DNA of 45,733 nt from an uncultured Lachnospiraceae bacterium (GTDB taxonomy: Bacteria > Bacillota > Clostridia > Lachnospirales > Lachnospiraceae). Positions 1 through 8,909 of this stretch are shown in pieces; position 1 is the stretch's first letter, and each line of letters starts with the position of its first letter. The stretch lies in contig CADADA010000024.1 of the NCBI GenBank assembly GCA_902786515.1, forward strand, positions 1-45,733. Direction: 5' to 3'. The notes below the pieces were generated by a model that saw only the letters and a program-made list of their open reading frames with translations, did not search any database and was not told the origin of the DNA. Both the position numbers and the translations under genes were made by a program.

Positions 1-11
1 AATCAATTTAA

Positions 12-50
12 AAAAATCTTTTGGTGGATAAGTCTCACCAAAAGATTTTT
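12..50 (+). terminator. Rho-independent terminator, probably bidirectional
   Basis: A 15-bp perfect inverted repeat (12-26 with 36-50) has a 9-nt loop. It is followed on the + strand by a T-rich tract (46-56) and flanked on the other side by an A-run that becomes a T-run on the - strand. It could end a + strand gene lying left of the window and also the - strand gene that stops at 263. The 210 bases between it and that stop contain no convincing gene. Confidence 0.8.
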
Positions 51-262
51 TATTTTCTCTATTTTGACTATATAGATAATCCCCCGGCTGAACTGTTACA
101 TGTATACTCCTTATCCAATGCAATAACACTTGCATTACCATAATAATTATATACATATGTATGATTTATATAATAATAGTTTATTTTTCAGCATTCTCTG
201 AACGATTTACATCTACAAACCATCTTCCACATCCATATGCATTGTTTACATCTATACTTTCT

Positions 263-1024
263 TTATCTGTGTATATTGAGCTTATACAATGCACTATAAT
301 GATAGCCACTTGTAACGCATACACATATCTTATCACCCTTTGATACCTTTACTCTATCTACCGTTTGCCATCCGTTTCCACCGTAACACGTCCTACTCAA
401 AATGTAGTCATCAGATGTTATCTTAAATCCCTCAATGTAAACAGATCTTTGACTATCAACACAAACAGCTGATATAGTATAATTTCCTGACTGTGGTGCA
501 ACAAATGTCCACCAGTCTTCGTCACCCTCCTGCGCCACTCCATTGTAAGTTTTCTTAAGTTTCATCGTCGTAGCTTTTGATACAATATCATTTTTCTCTT
601 TCTCAAAATTCTTAAGTTTCTTCTCACTTAACCGGAATGATAATCTTGAACCATACTCTGATATAATCTTGATAGTTACCTTCGTTCCTTTTTTGAAACA
701 ATACTTTTCTGATCTGTAACTATTACGACCATATACATATGTGTTATCACTACTATATGTTTTATAATTAGCAGTTACATTTATGCGTACATAATTATCA
801 TCCTTGTTTTTTAAATTAAAATAGAAATATCCATTTCCCTTTGCTGTATATTGCAGATTAACCGTCTTTTTCTTACCGATATTTATATTGTATCCTTTAT
901 TTGCCACGACTTTTTTCTGAGAAGCATTAACCGTCATCTTCATCATTGTGATTAAACACAACAACATCAAACCACATATAATTATTCTCCACTCATTTTT
1001 CCTAAAACCATTCACTTTTAACAT
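263..1024 (-). CDS. Small secreted protein of unknown function
   Basis: The product has about 250 residues with a basic N-terminus, a hydrophobic segment (roughly residues 12-33) and an Ala-Ser export signal near residue 35. The mature part is Lys/Tyr-rich and looks all-beta. The stretch EGDEDWWTFVAPQSGNYTIS is reminiscent of bacterial pre-peptidase C-terminal (PPC-like) beta-sandwich domains, but I would not assign the family firmly. The ATG at 1024 sits directly against its GAGAGG ribosome site with no spacing. A GTG three codons in (at 1015) has a 9-nt spacing and is probably the true start. The gene stands alone, separated from the giant surface-protein gene by a hairpin. It may be another surface-associated factor. 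Function unknown. Confidence 0.75.
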   Translation of the reverse strand: MLKVNGFRKNEWRIIICGLMLLCLITMMKMTVNASQKKVVANKGYNINIGKKKTVNLQYTAKGNGYFYFNLKNKDDNYVRINVTANYKTYSSDNTYVYGRNSYRSEKYCFKKGTKVTIKIISEYGSRLSFRLSEKKLKNFEKEKNDIVSKATTMKLKKTYNGVAQEGDEDWWTFVAPQSGNYTISAVCVDSQRSVYIEGFKITSDDYILSRTCYGGNGWQTVDRVKVSKGDKICVCVTSGYHYSALYKLNIHR

Positions 1025-1167
1025 CCTCTCTTTTTCTTTTTATATTCTTTTTTTGCCACATCTCTAAATCCTTTGTACAGATTTTTTAATTTGATACATA
1101 AAGATTTCGGTTACAAAAACTATCATAGCATTTTCTTAATTTCCAATAAATTTTATTATAACGGCAA

Positions 1168-1210
1168 AATTTAGTCAAGTACGATTGACCAAATTATACT
1201 TGACTAAATT
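1168..1210 (-). terminator. Long inverted repeat after the giant surface-protein gene
   Basis: A 14-bp perfect inverted repeat (1168-1181 with 1197-1210) lies just past the stop codon at 1216. The loop carries a third, imperfect copy of the arm (TAATTTGGTCAATCG against TAATTTAGTCAAGTA on the - strand). The T-run is better on the + strand than on the - strand, so termination of the - strand operon is likely but not textbook. Confidence 0.6.
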
Positions 1211-1215
1211 ATTTT

Positions 1216-4200
1216 TTACCTATTTGTCTTATTTCTACCCTTTTTTCTGCCAAATATTATTATTCCTGTTCCTCCTGCTGCCACTGCCGCCGCTGCCATA
1301 ATAGAACCCCAGAATAAATATTGATTTGCATACCATCTGACAAATGCATTGGTAGATACAAGTACGTTATTATTGAATACGAACGCAGACTCATAGTCTT
1401 CTGAATTTGTATCTGTAACATTTCCTGCCTTGTCAGTTACCACCAGTCTTACTTTTTGTTCTTCCTTTTTCTCACTTAAAGAAAATTTACCTTCATACGT
1501 GTTCATGTCTTCGCCAAAATCTGTCACGTTTGCAATCTCTTTATCATCCACTTCAACTGCCACAGATTTCAGGCCAACAGTATCATATACTGTGTAATCA
1601 ACATCAACTCCTGTTGCATTTATGATTTTCTTTTCAAGTCCGGTTATACTGTTAATCTCCGGTGAAGTACTGTCTACGTGGAATTGAATTGCATTATCCG
1701 TGTAATTGGTATTTTCCGGCATGTTTTCAGGAGTATTTCCCGTAGCGTCTTTTGATGATACTGTTAATTTGTATAATCCGTCTCCTTCAAAGTTCTGTTT
1801 TTTGATGACATATTTGTATTGATACCAACCGCTGTCTCCAACTAATACATCGTTATTCACATCAGGGGAAATATCAAAAACCGCATCATCAACCGGTCTC
1901 CCATCTCTTGATAAGTTAATATCAAGAGATTTTTCAACAAGCCTGTCTGAATTATATTCAGTTATTACTAAATCTTCTTTTAATTCCTGAACGTATGAGC
2001 CTCCATCCTGAATCAACGATACCAGATAATCACTGTATTCATATACTGAACCAAATCTATTTACTGTAAATGTAGCCAATTTATCCACCGTATGACCTGC
2101 TTTGTCATTCACTGATACTTTTATTGTATAGATTCCATCATTTTCTTTTGTTTTTTCAAAGGTATCAAAAGTATCACTTCCCGAGGTTTCGTTTATCGCT
2201 ATCTTCTTATCTATGAACTCATCCGTAACTGTTACGTCTTTTTGTTCCATTCTTGTTCTTGTCAATGATATATCATAACTATCAAGATTCTTGTCTTCAA
2301 ATGCAATACCCAATACTACATTTTCACCAAACGCTCTACCATCAGCTTCATTGCCATTAATCGTTATAACAGCCTCATCAATTTTAGTATCTATAGTCAT
2401 CTGTGATGAGCGATATTCAATCATATTATTGTTTGATTTATCTTTGTATCCAACTGTTACAAAATAATCTCCATCCTGTGAAAGAACAAATGTACCTGTA
2501 TGGGTATCTGTACCATTATCACTCCATGATGGTGTTACGCTGTATGCACTTCCGTCTTTTGTAACCGTAACTGTCGCATCTTCCGGATAAAAGTTTGCTT
2601 CATTCATTGTTACCACAGCCTGAATGCCACCATCATAATATGCTGTATTTCCGGTATTCCTAACCGGAGTGTTGTACACAACCGTTGATGTCGGTGTAAT
2701 ATTATCAACCACTATTCTCTTAGAATCTCTAAGATACTCTGATTCGTTACCTGCCCTGTCAACTGTCATAAAATCAAAGGTTCCATTCAATTGGTTTATG
2801 CCTGTCAATGCATCCGACGGCACATCAAATGATATCGATGCCGTATACCCATTATCCGAATAATTAATCTGTGCTCCGGTTACCTCCTGCTCTATCCTCT
2901 CTGCATTGACTGAACTTGCAGAGGCAGCCTTAACATATGCATATTTAAAATTACTAACCATTGATATACTATCAGTAGCTTCTAATGTTACAGTTACTTT
3001 TGTATTATAAAATCCAAACGTTATATTTGATAACATCGTATCTATAACCGACGGACTGTATGATATCTTCAGATTTTCCGGTTTTGTCTTATCAACCGTA
3101 AAATAATCTTTATCATATTCATCCGACTGGTTTCCAGCCAAATCACTGTATGTAACATCAAAAGTATAGTTTGCATCCCCCGGATAGCTTATTTTAATTT
3201 TATGTATATCATCTGATGTTATCCATGATGATTTAATACTTAACGCATTTGCATCAAGTTCATTTCCTGCAACATCTTTAGCTACTATATTAAAATTAAC
3301 ATCTCCTTCATAAAAATTATGCTCGTCTATTGTAATCTCTGTAGTCTGGTCAGAGTCGAAATAATTTCTTAAGTTGCCTTCATTATCTTCCATCTGATTT
3401 TTGACATTTTCATTTTCATATTTAACCGATATAACCGGTTTTATGGTGTCGATTACGATAACATCTGACTGCCATGTTTTCATCTCATTACCGCTTTTAT
3501 CCGTGTAATCGACATATATCCGATAATCTCCGTCATTTGTATGGTCTTCTTTAGCCTGAATTGTATAATCGGCATACCATATGTCCCCTTCTCTATCTTC
3601 CCATGTTAATTTTGGTGACTCTACTTCCTTTTCATCTTTTTCTATTCGTATATTTACATCTTTTCCATAGAAATTCGCTTCATCAACTCTAAACCATATA
3701 GTCGAATCATTATTGTAATACAGTTTATCATTGATTTTGTTGTAGTTTCCATCATAACCAGCCGTCATTTCAGGTGATATCGAATCCACAACCAAAGTAT
3801 CGCCACTATCAGTATAGTAATCACTTTGATTTCCTTTTTTATCTATTGCAGAAATTTTCAGTGTTCCCCTCATCTGAGAATCCTTTTCTTTCGGAAGGGT
3901 TATCTTCGCAGTAAATTTTGTTTTATCTTTTTCATCCTGTTTACAACTTCTAAAGCCGCTTAAATTTACTTCATTTTTATCACTTGCGCCTTCCTCTTTT
4001 TCATAACACCAGTGTATTTTATCTATTCCTGAAACCTCATCATACACCGTAAATGTTACTTCTGCTTTGTCTTTAAAGAAACCAAATGTAATATTAGGGA
4101 GAATATTTCCTTTAGGTGAGTTTTTCTCGTAGTCAATCTTCATTTTTGAAGTTTCCGGTGCATTATAATCTATGATAAAATTCTGATTCAATATTATTCC

Positions 4201-7200
4201 TTCGTTGCCTGCCAAATCGGCAAAGCATATTTCTACATCTTTAAAAATTCCATCCTTTAATTTAGGGATTTCATTTTTTGATAATGTCATGGAATATGTA
4301 TCTTTTCCCTCAGAAATCCATTCAAGATTTCCTAAATCTTCATCATCTAAACTTACATTTGGATTTTTATCCTTCATATTAGCATTAGTATAGCGATTGA
4401 AATTCAGCGTTAACCTGTCTTTATCAAAATAATGCTCTTTTACTCTAATTTTTATATATTGATTTTCAATATCCTTATCATTTGTGTGGTCTTCAAATTC
4501 GACTACAGGCTTAGTCTTATCAATCACAATCATTTTAGACTCATTAAACTCTGCATACCGTCCTGCATTTTCATCATCTTCATCTCTATATGTTGTTTTT
4601 TCTGCGTTATTTCCTGCTAAATCTATAGCTTTTTCAACAATAATTTTATACTCACCTTCGCCTTTAACATAAAATGAATTCGTGTGTTTATAATCTTTTT
4701 TATCGTCAACCCATTCTGAGATAAAATCCACCTCTTCAGTGCTTTTTTCATCTTTTATTTTGATGATAAAGTCTTCTTTAGAAAAATTTTTATCACACAC
4801 TTTAACATTAACTTTGACATCATTTTTTAAGTAATATTTCTTATCAACTTTCGCGATTTCACCTTTATTATTAACTGAACCTATTTCCAGTTTGACCTTA
4901 GGTGATACCGTATCAACAACAAATATGTTGCCTGCATTCTCTACTATTTCATTCCCGGCTTTATCTATAGCGGTAACTATTACTTCCGGATTCTGATCAT
5001 CCATACCTGATTTTACCGGAAAGGTAAATGTTGTATTATAATTGATGTGATTTTTATTATCAATGTCTTTACCTGTAACTTCAGCCCTTAAGTTTTTACT
5101 TCCACACTTAATCTCACATTTTATTTCCTGTATACCTGATAATTCGTCTTTAACTTCAACACTTATTTTAAGCTCATTTTTTTCTGAATGATACTTAATT
5201 TTATCTATAATACTAACTTTTATATCACTCGGATTTTCATCATCTACATATATTTTATGAATTTTAACAGGTTGTAATATCTCTCCCGTATCCTCATTTT
5301 TAAAACATAAATATATTTCTTTTTCATTGCATTTTTTAGTAAAAGTAAAACTATCTTCAAATTCAACCATGTCTTCTTTGAACTGAGTAACCTTATATCC
5401 TTCCTTTTTTATATAAACATTTTCTTTATAATAAAATGTCTGACCAATTTTTTTTGCAGCTAATTTATTTCCATTCTCGTCTAATAAAACTATATCCGTT
5501 TTATCATCCCCAAATCTAATATCTATTCTGTATTTTATATTTAGCGGATTATAAACAATGTAACCAACTTTATTATATTCTACTCTTCCTTCGCTTATAT
5601 ATGCATTAACATTAAAAGATAATGTTTTATCATCTTTATCTTTAAATGAATCAATAAGCTTTTTTAATCCATCATCCTTAACTTTAATATGACCATTATT
5701 CTTATCTAATTCCAATCCATAATCTGACAAATTTAATTTCACTTTATTTTCATCTTCTATGGAATATGTAATTTTTCCTTGATCTTCCTCATATTTTTTC
5801 TCAAGGAATACCTGCTCATTAACAACATCAGATGTTCCTAAGGTAAATCTAATAACTGTATCATTGATTGGCTCTTTCGCTTCTTTTTGATTATAAAACC
5901 AGATAAGATCATCCTCATCTGATTTGATTACAATTATTTTTTCTGCATTTGCTTCCTCATAGTTGTCATCTCCGTCTACACAAACCTTCATTAAGACAAC
6001 ATAACCACCTTTTTTCACATCAAGAATTCCATCATTACCGATTGTAACAATGTCATCTGAATTACCATTAAAATCTGCATTTTTAATTTCAAAACCATAC
6101 GAAATCTCTCTGCCATTTTTAGCTGTATCACAAGTGATACCTACTTTATTATCTTCTTCATCCTTTCCAGTATATGTTATCTCTATTTCATCTTTCTCTA
6201 TTACACCATTACCTTTTTTAAAACAAATAATCTGTTTTGCTTTTTTTATTTCTACCTCTTTTTCCTCTGTAAATGGTTTGTAATTTTCCCTATTCACGCG
6301 TACCTGTACTAAATACTTACCAGCATCTTCTGCACTAGGTACTTCTCCACTCCATCCTTCATCTTCATTTGTCCATTCATTGGCATTTTCTTTTCTGTAC
6401 CTATAAAGAACGTCATCATTTTCTTTAATTCCTTCGATTTTATCACTTAGTAAATTCTGATTAGATCCGTTATAAACAATATCTTCTCTGGCACTAAAAC
6501 TAATACCTTTAATATCAGCTTCATTAATAACACACTCTCCGTTAAATGATACAGGTTCATAGTTTTTTCTATCAACAGTTACATTAAACAAATATGTTCC
6601 GGCATTCTTTTTCGTAGGTATTATATTATTTTCTTTATTTTCTTCAGAATATATATATTCACATGATTCATCTTCACCGTCGCATTGTATTGTTACCTTA
6701 TCTCCTGTAACTAATCCGTTTATCTTTAATATTTCATGCTCACTGTTATCATATGTATATTCCTTTGACTCTACTATTATCTTACCTTCTTCAATATTTT
6801 TCTTTGCGATATTTACTGCAAATTCATCAGATATATATGTTTCATAGTTTTCTCTCTCTATGCGTACCTGTACTAAATACTTTCCTGCATCCTCTTCACT
6901 TGGAACTTCTTTACTCCAACCATCTTCTTCACTTGTCCATTCGTTGTCATTCTCTTTTCTGCATCTATACAGAACTATATCACCAGGTATTATACCTTCT
7001 ATTTCTTCGTTCACCAATTTTTCTTTACCTTCACCATAAACAAGGTCCGTCGCAACATTGATAGTAACCGATCCTTCATCAATCTCCGCAGGTGATATCA
7101 CAGCATTTCCCGTAGTTTCAAAAACGTTATAATTCTTATTTCTTGATACTCTTATCTTAAAGCTTCCTTCATCGTCTGTATTTTTTATCTTAGGAATATC

Positions 7201-8040
7201 AAATTCATCTATTCCATAAATAAAAGTCTTTTTGTTCATCTCATTTTCCTCTGCTGCGCCTTCTTCATCAGAATAAGGATAAATAAGCTCAATATTATCT
7301 CCGTGTTCAAGGCCAAATATTTCAAATATTCCGTGTTCCTCTCCGTCATACGTCATCTGACACGGACTAACGGATATATCGGTGTCCTTCGCTCTGATAT
7401 ATGATGTAACCTGAGCTATAAAATCTACATATCCTTCTCTTTCCACCTTAATCCAAATGGCATACTCTCCCACTTCACTCTCCTCCGGCACATCTTCACT
7501 CCAATTCTCTCCATCCAAACTATAGCTTACCTTATCATCTTCACCTGCTTGGACGTTAACCAGCTTTTCTTTTATCGCTACACCATTTTCATCCTCTTTA
7601 TATACTCCGTCTGTTCCTTCAACCGGCACATCAAATCCCGGAAGAAGTGTTAGTACTACATCAAAATTTTCATTACCTGACGTTATAAGTATTTTCTCTA
7701 TTGATGATTTTCCATAATCTTTTTTTGTAATCTCTGCTGATATTTCCAAATCCCCAGGTATAAAATCAGCCATGTCAAGCACCTTGCAGCTTCCATTCTC
7801 ATCCGTCATAACTGTTCCTGGATATATTTCACTATTTGTAGATATTGAAAAAATACTATAACTTACCTGTGCATCCTTTAACGCATTACCGGATTCATCC
7901 TTAACACAGACAGTCACACATTCCTGAATTGCACCCGTGTCTGCATTAATTCTTAGCTCAGATAACGGTGTAATATTAACAACCATTACAAGTATCAGCA
8001 TAATAGAAACTATTCTTTTCCAATTCATCTTTTTTATCAT
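1216..8040 (-). CDS. Giant membrane-anchored Ig-like surface protein (2274 aa)
   Basis: The protein has a signal peptide (about residues 1-34, ending near INAD). A CnaB/carboxypeptidase-regulatory-like beta domain follows (about 40-135). Next come MBG/YDG-like repeats (about 140-640), marked by a Tyr-Asp/Asn-Gly start and DAGKYLVQVR-type ends. About 1040-2200 is a long series of bacterial Ig-like repeats, each opening with a (I/V)VD-x3-P segment and many containing DKAGN or DLAGN. At least eight such openers are visible. The C-terminus is one transmembrane helix (about 2243-2263) and a basic tail. There is no LPxTG sortase signal, so it is probably held in the membrane rather than linked to the wall. 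Its ATG overlaps the stop of the preceding gene (ATGA), which suggests translational coupling. Likely role: an extended adhesin or surface sensor. The partner is unknown, and the kinase operon context suggests controlled display (inference). Confidence 0.85.
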   Translation of the reverse strand: MIKKMNWKRIVSIMLILVMVVNITPLSELRINADTGAIQECVTVCVKDESGNALKDAQVSYSIFSISTNSEIYPGTVMTDENGSCKVLDMADFIPGDLEISAEITKKDYGKSSIEKILITSGNENFDVVLTLLPGFDVPVEGTDGVYKEDENGVAIKEKLVNVQAGEDDKVSYSLDGENWSEDVPEESEVGEYAIWIKVEREGYVDFIAQVTSYIRAKDTDISVSPCQMTYDGEEHGIFEIFGLEHGDNIELIYPYSDEEGAAEENEMNKKTFIYGIDEFDIPKIKNTDDEGSFKIRVSRNKNYNVFETTGNAVISPAEIDEGSVTINVATDLVYGEGKEKLVNEEIEGIIPGDIVLYRCRKENDNEWTSEEDGWSKEVPSEEDAGKYLVQVRIERENYETYISDEFAVNIAKKNIEEGKIIVESKEYTYDNSEHEILKINGLVTGDKVTIQCDGEDESCEYIYSEENKENNIIPTKKNAGTYLFNVTVDRKNYEPVSFNGECVINEADIKGISFSAREDIVYNGSNQNLLSDKIEGIKENDDVLYRYRKENANEWTNEDEGWSGEVPSAEDAGKYLVQVRVNRENYKPFTEEKEVEIKKAKQIICFKKGNGVIEKDEIEITYTGKDEEDNKVGITCDTAKNGREISYGFEIKNADFNGNSDDIVTIGNDGILDVKKGGYVVLMKVCVDGDDNYEEANAEKIIVIKSDEDDLIWFYNQKEAKEPINDTVIRFTLGTSDVVNEQVFLEKKYEEDQGKITYSIEDENKVKLNLSDYGLELDKNNGHIKVKDDGLKKLIDSFKDKDDKTLSFNVNAYISEGRVEYNKVGYIVYNPLNIKYRIDIRFGDDKTDIVLLDENGNKLAAKKIGQTFYYKENVYIKKEGYKVTQFKEDMVEFEDSFTFTKKCNEKEIYLCFKNEDTGEILQPVKIHKIYVDDENPSDIKVSIIDKIKYHSEKNELKISVEVKDELSGIQEIKCEIKCGSKNLRAEVTGKDIDNKNHINYNTTFTFPVKSGMDDQNPEVIVTAIDKAGNEIVENAGNIFVVDTVSPKVKLEIGSVNNKGEIAKVDKKYYLKNDVKVNVKVCDKNFSKEDFIIKIKDEKSTEEVDFISEWVDDKKDYKHTNSFYVKGEGEYKIIVEKAIDLAGNNAEKTTYRDEDDENAGRYAEFNESKMIVIDKTKPVVEFEDHTNDKDIENQYIKIRVKEHYFDKDRLTLNFNRYTNANMKDKNPNVSLDDEDLGNLEWISEGKDTYSMTLSKNEIPKLKDGIFKDVEICFADLAGNEGIILNQNFIIDYNAPETSKMKIDYEKNSPKGNILPNITFGFFKDKAEVTFTVYDEVSGIDKIHWCYEKEEGASDKNEVNLSGFRSCKQDEKDKTKFTAKITLPKEKDSQMRGTLKISAIDKKGNQSDYYTDSGDTLVVDSISPEMTAGYDGNYNKINDKLYYNNDSTIWFRVDEANFYGKDVNIRIEKDEKEVESPKLTWEDREGDIWYADYTIQAKEDHTNDGDYRIYVDYTDKSGNEMKTWQSDVIVIDTIKPVISVKYENENVKNQMEDNEGNLRNYFDSDQTTEITIDEHNFYEGDVNFNIVAKDVAGNELDANALSIKSSWITSDDIHKIKISYPGDANYTFDVTYSDLAGNQSDEYDKDYFTVDKTKPENLKISYSPSVIDTMLSNITFGFYNTKVTVTLEATDSISMVSNFKYAYVKAASASSVNAERIEQEVTGAQINYSDNGYTASISFDVPSDALTGINQLNGTFDFMTVDRAGNESEYLRDSKRIVVDNITPTSTVVYNTPVRNTGNTAYYDGGIQAVVTMNEANFYPEDATVTVTKDGSAYSVTPSWSDNGTDTHTGTFVLSQDGDYFVTVGYKDKSNNNMIEYRSSQMTIDTKIDEAVITINGNEADGRAFGENVVLGIAFEDKNLDSYDISLTRTRMEQKDVTVTDEFIDKKIAINETSGSDTFDTFEKTKENDGIYTIKVSVNDKAGHTVDKLATFTVNRFGSVYEYSDYLVSLIQDGGSYVQELKEDLVITEYNSDRLVEKSLDINLSRDGRPVDDAVFDISPDVNNDVLVGDSGWYQYKYVIKKQNFEGDGLYKLTVSSKDATGNTPENMPENTNYTDNAIQFHVDSTSPEINSITGLEKKIINATGVDVDYTVYDTVGLKSVAVEVDDKEIANVTDFGEDMNTYEGKFSLSEKKEEQKVRLVVTDKAGNVTDTNSEDYESAFVFNNNVLVSTNAFVRWYANQYLFWGSIMAAAAVAAGGTGIIIFGRKKGRNKTNR

Positions 8041-8489
8041 AAATCTCCAACTCCTTTATTATTTATAATTCTTTTATATAAACTATCTTCAAATACAAAA
8101 TGCATTCCAATCGAATCAATTAGCATACTTATAGTGATGTACATAATATATCTGTCCTGCCATCCGTTAATACTAATCAATATGATTAAGAATATGGATA
8201 TTATAAATACAACATCTGCCACATTCTTTGGAATGTTTTTATACGTTTTCTTTTGTTCCTTTGATTTTTTTTTATTAACTTTGTTTTTTATATTTACTTT
8301 TTTATTAATAATCCTTACAATAACGATACTTCCCAGACCTGCAGCAAGCGAAATCCAAAACAAAAAACTCATTAATACTAAAGGAAATCTTTTTTCCATG
8401 CTCCGGGTAAACGGCATAATCAAGAAGGTACCGGAAAAAATCGTCCAAAATATAACCGCCATCCGGAAGTAAAACTTCATCATCTTCAT
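8037..8489 (-). CDS. Multi-pass membrane protein of unknown function
   Basis: The 150-residue product has about four hydrophobic segments (roughly 9-28, 37-59, 90-108, 110-130). They are split by a very basic loop (about 62-87, rich in Lys/Asn) that is probably cytoplasmic. I do not recognise a family. It sits between the one-pass membrane protein (7-nt gap) and the giant Ig-like protein (4-nt overlap), so the three are almost certainly co-translated. The ribosome site GGAG lies inside the end of the preceding gene, about 13 nt from the first ATG. It may assist insertion or assembly of the surface protein, or form a complex with the upstream kinase. This is inferred only from position. Confidence 0.75.
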   Translation of the reverse strand: MKMMKFYFRMAVIFWTIFSGTFLIMPFTRSMEKRFPLVLMSFLFWISLAAGLGSIVIVRIINKKVNIKNKVNKKKSKEQKKTYKNIPKNVADVVFIISIFLIILISINGWQDRYIMYITISMLIDSIGMHFVFEDSLYKRIINNKGVGDL

Positions 8490-8496
8490 TTATTGT

Positions 8497-8895
8497 CTAA
8501 ATCTCCTCTTTTGTATGAACCATCATTACATCTTCAATATACTCAAATCCATTCTCCTTTGTTTCATCCTCTACCAACAACGTCGTCTCATCATCATCCA
8601 CAAGAACCTCTGTTATATCCGGCAAAAGTCCTGTTGCCTCATCATCAGAATTATCTGAATATTCTTGATTCGATATAACTTTTCTCTTTTTCGAATATGT
8701 ATAATCTGATTTCTTTTTATTAGACTTCGCATTGTCTTTTCTTATACGTTCAATTGTTTTTTTCGCATTTTTTCCCGTCAAATCTCCCAAAACATCAGGA
8801 ATTTTAAATACTATAAACAAGGTCAAGGCTGCCAGAAAAAACACACCCGACAATATAAATGTAATCAAAGATATACTACTTAATGTCTCCGCCAT
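8497..8895 (-). CDS. One-pass membrane protein with acidic Thr-rich tail
   Basis: The 132-residue product has a transmembrane helix at about residues 8-30. A basic cytoplasmic stretch follows (40-72), then a strongly acidic tail. Within the tail, residues 101-111 read DDETTLLVEDE, and an earlier related segment (85-91) reads DEATGLL. ETT motifs of this kind are known phosphorylation sites for PknB/PknG-type kinases in GarA/OdhI proteins, where the phospho-Thr is read by FHA domains. Here the motif lies 14 nt downstream of the operon's own Ser/Thr kinase, so it is a plausible kinase substrate (inference). No enzymatic domain is visible. A good ribosome site (AAGGAAGG, 8 nt) supports this start. 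Confidence 0.75.
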   Translation of the reverse strand: MAETLSSISLITFILSGVFFLAALTLFIVFKIPDVLGDLTGKNAKKTIERIRKDNAKSNKKKSDYTYSKKRKVISNQEYSDNSDDEATGLLPDITEVLVDDDETTLLVEDETKENGFEYIEDVMMVHTKEEI

Positions 8896-8909
8896 ATCTT
8901 CTACCTTCC

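Noticed and set aside
52..262. A decayed extension of the small secreted protein
   Set aside because: Translations in the three - strand frames give only short segments with stops, and no clear match to the protein could be shown.
1216..1340. Sortase anchor at the end of the giant surface protein
   Set aside because: A C-terminal helix and basic tail exist, but no LPxTG-like motif precedes them.
8134..8472. Open frame on the + strand opposite the multi-pass membrane protein gene
   Set aside because: It mirrors the - strand gene, which has better operon context and a ribosome site.
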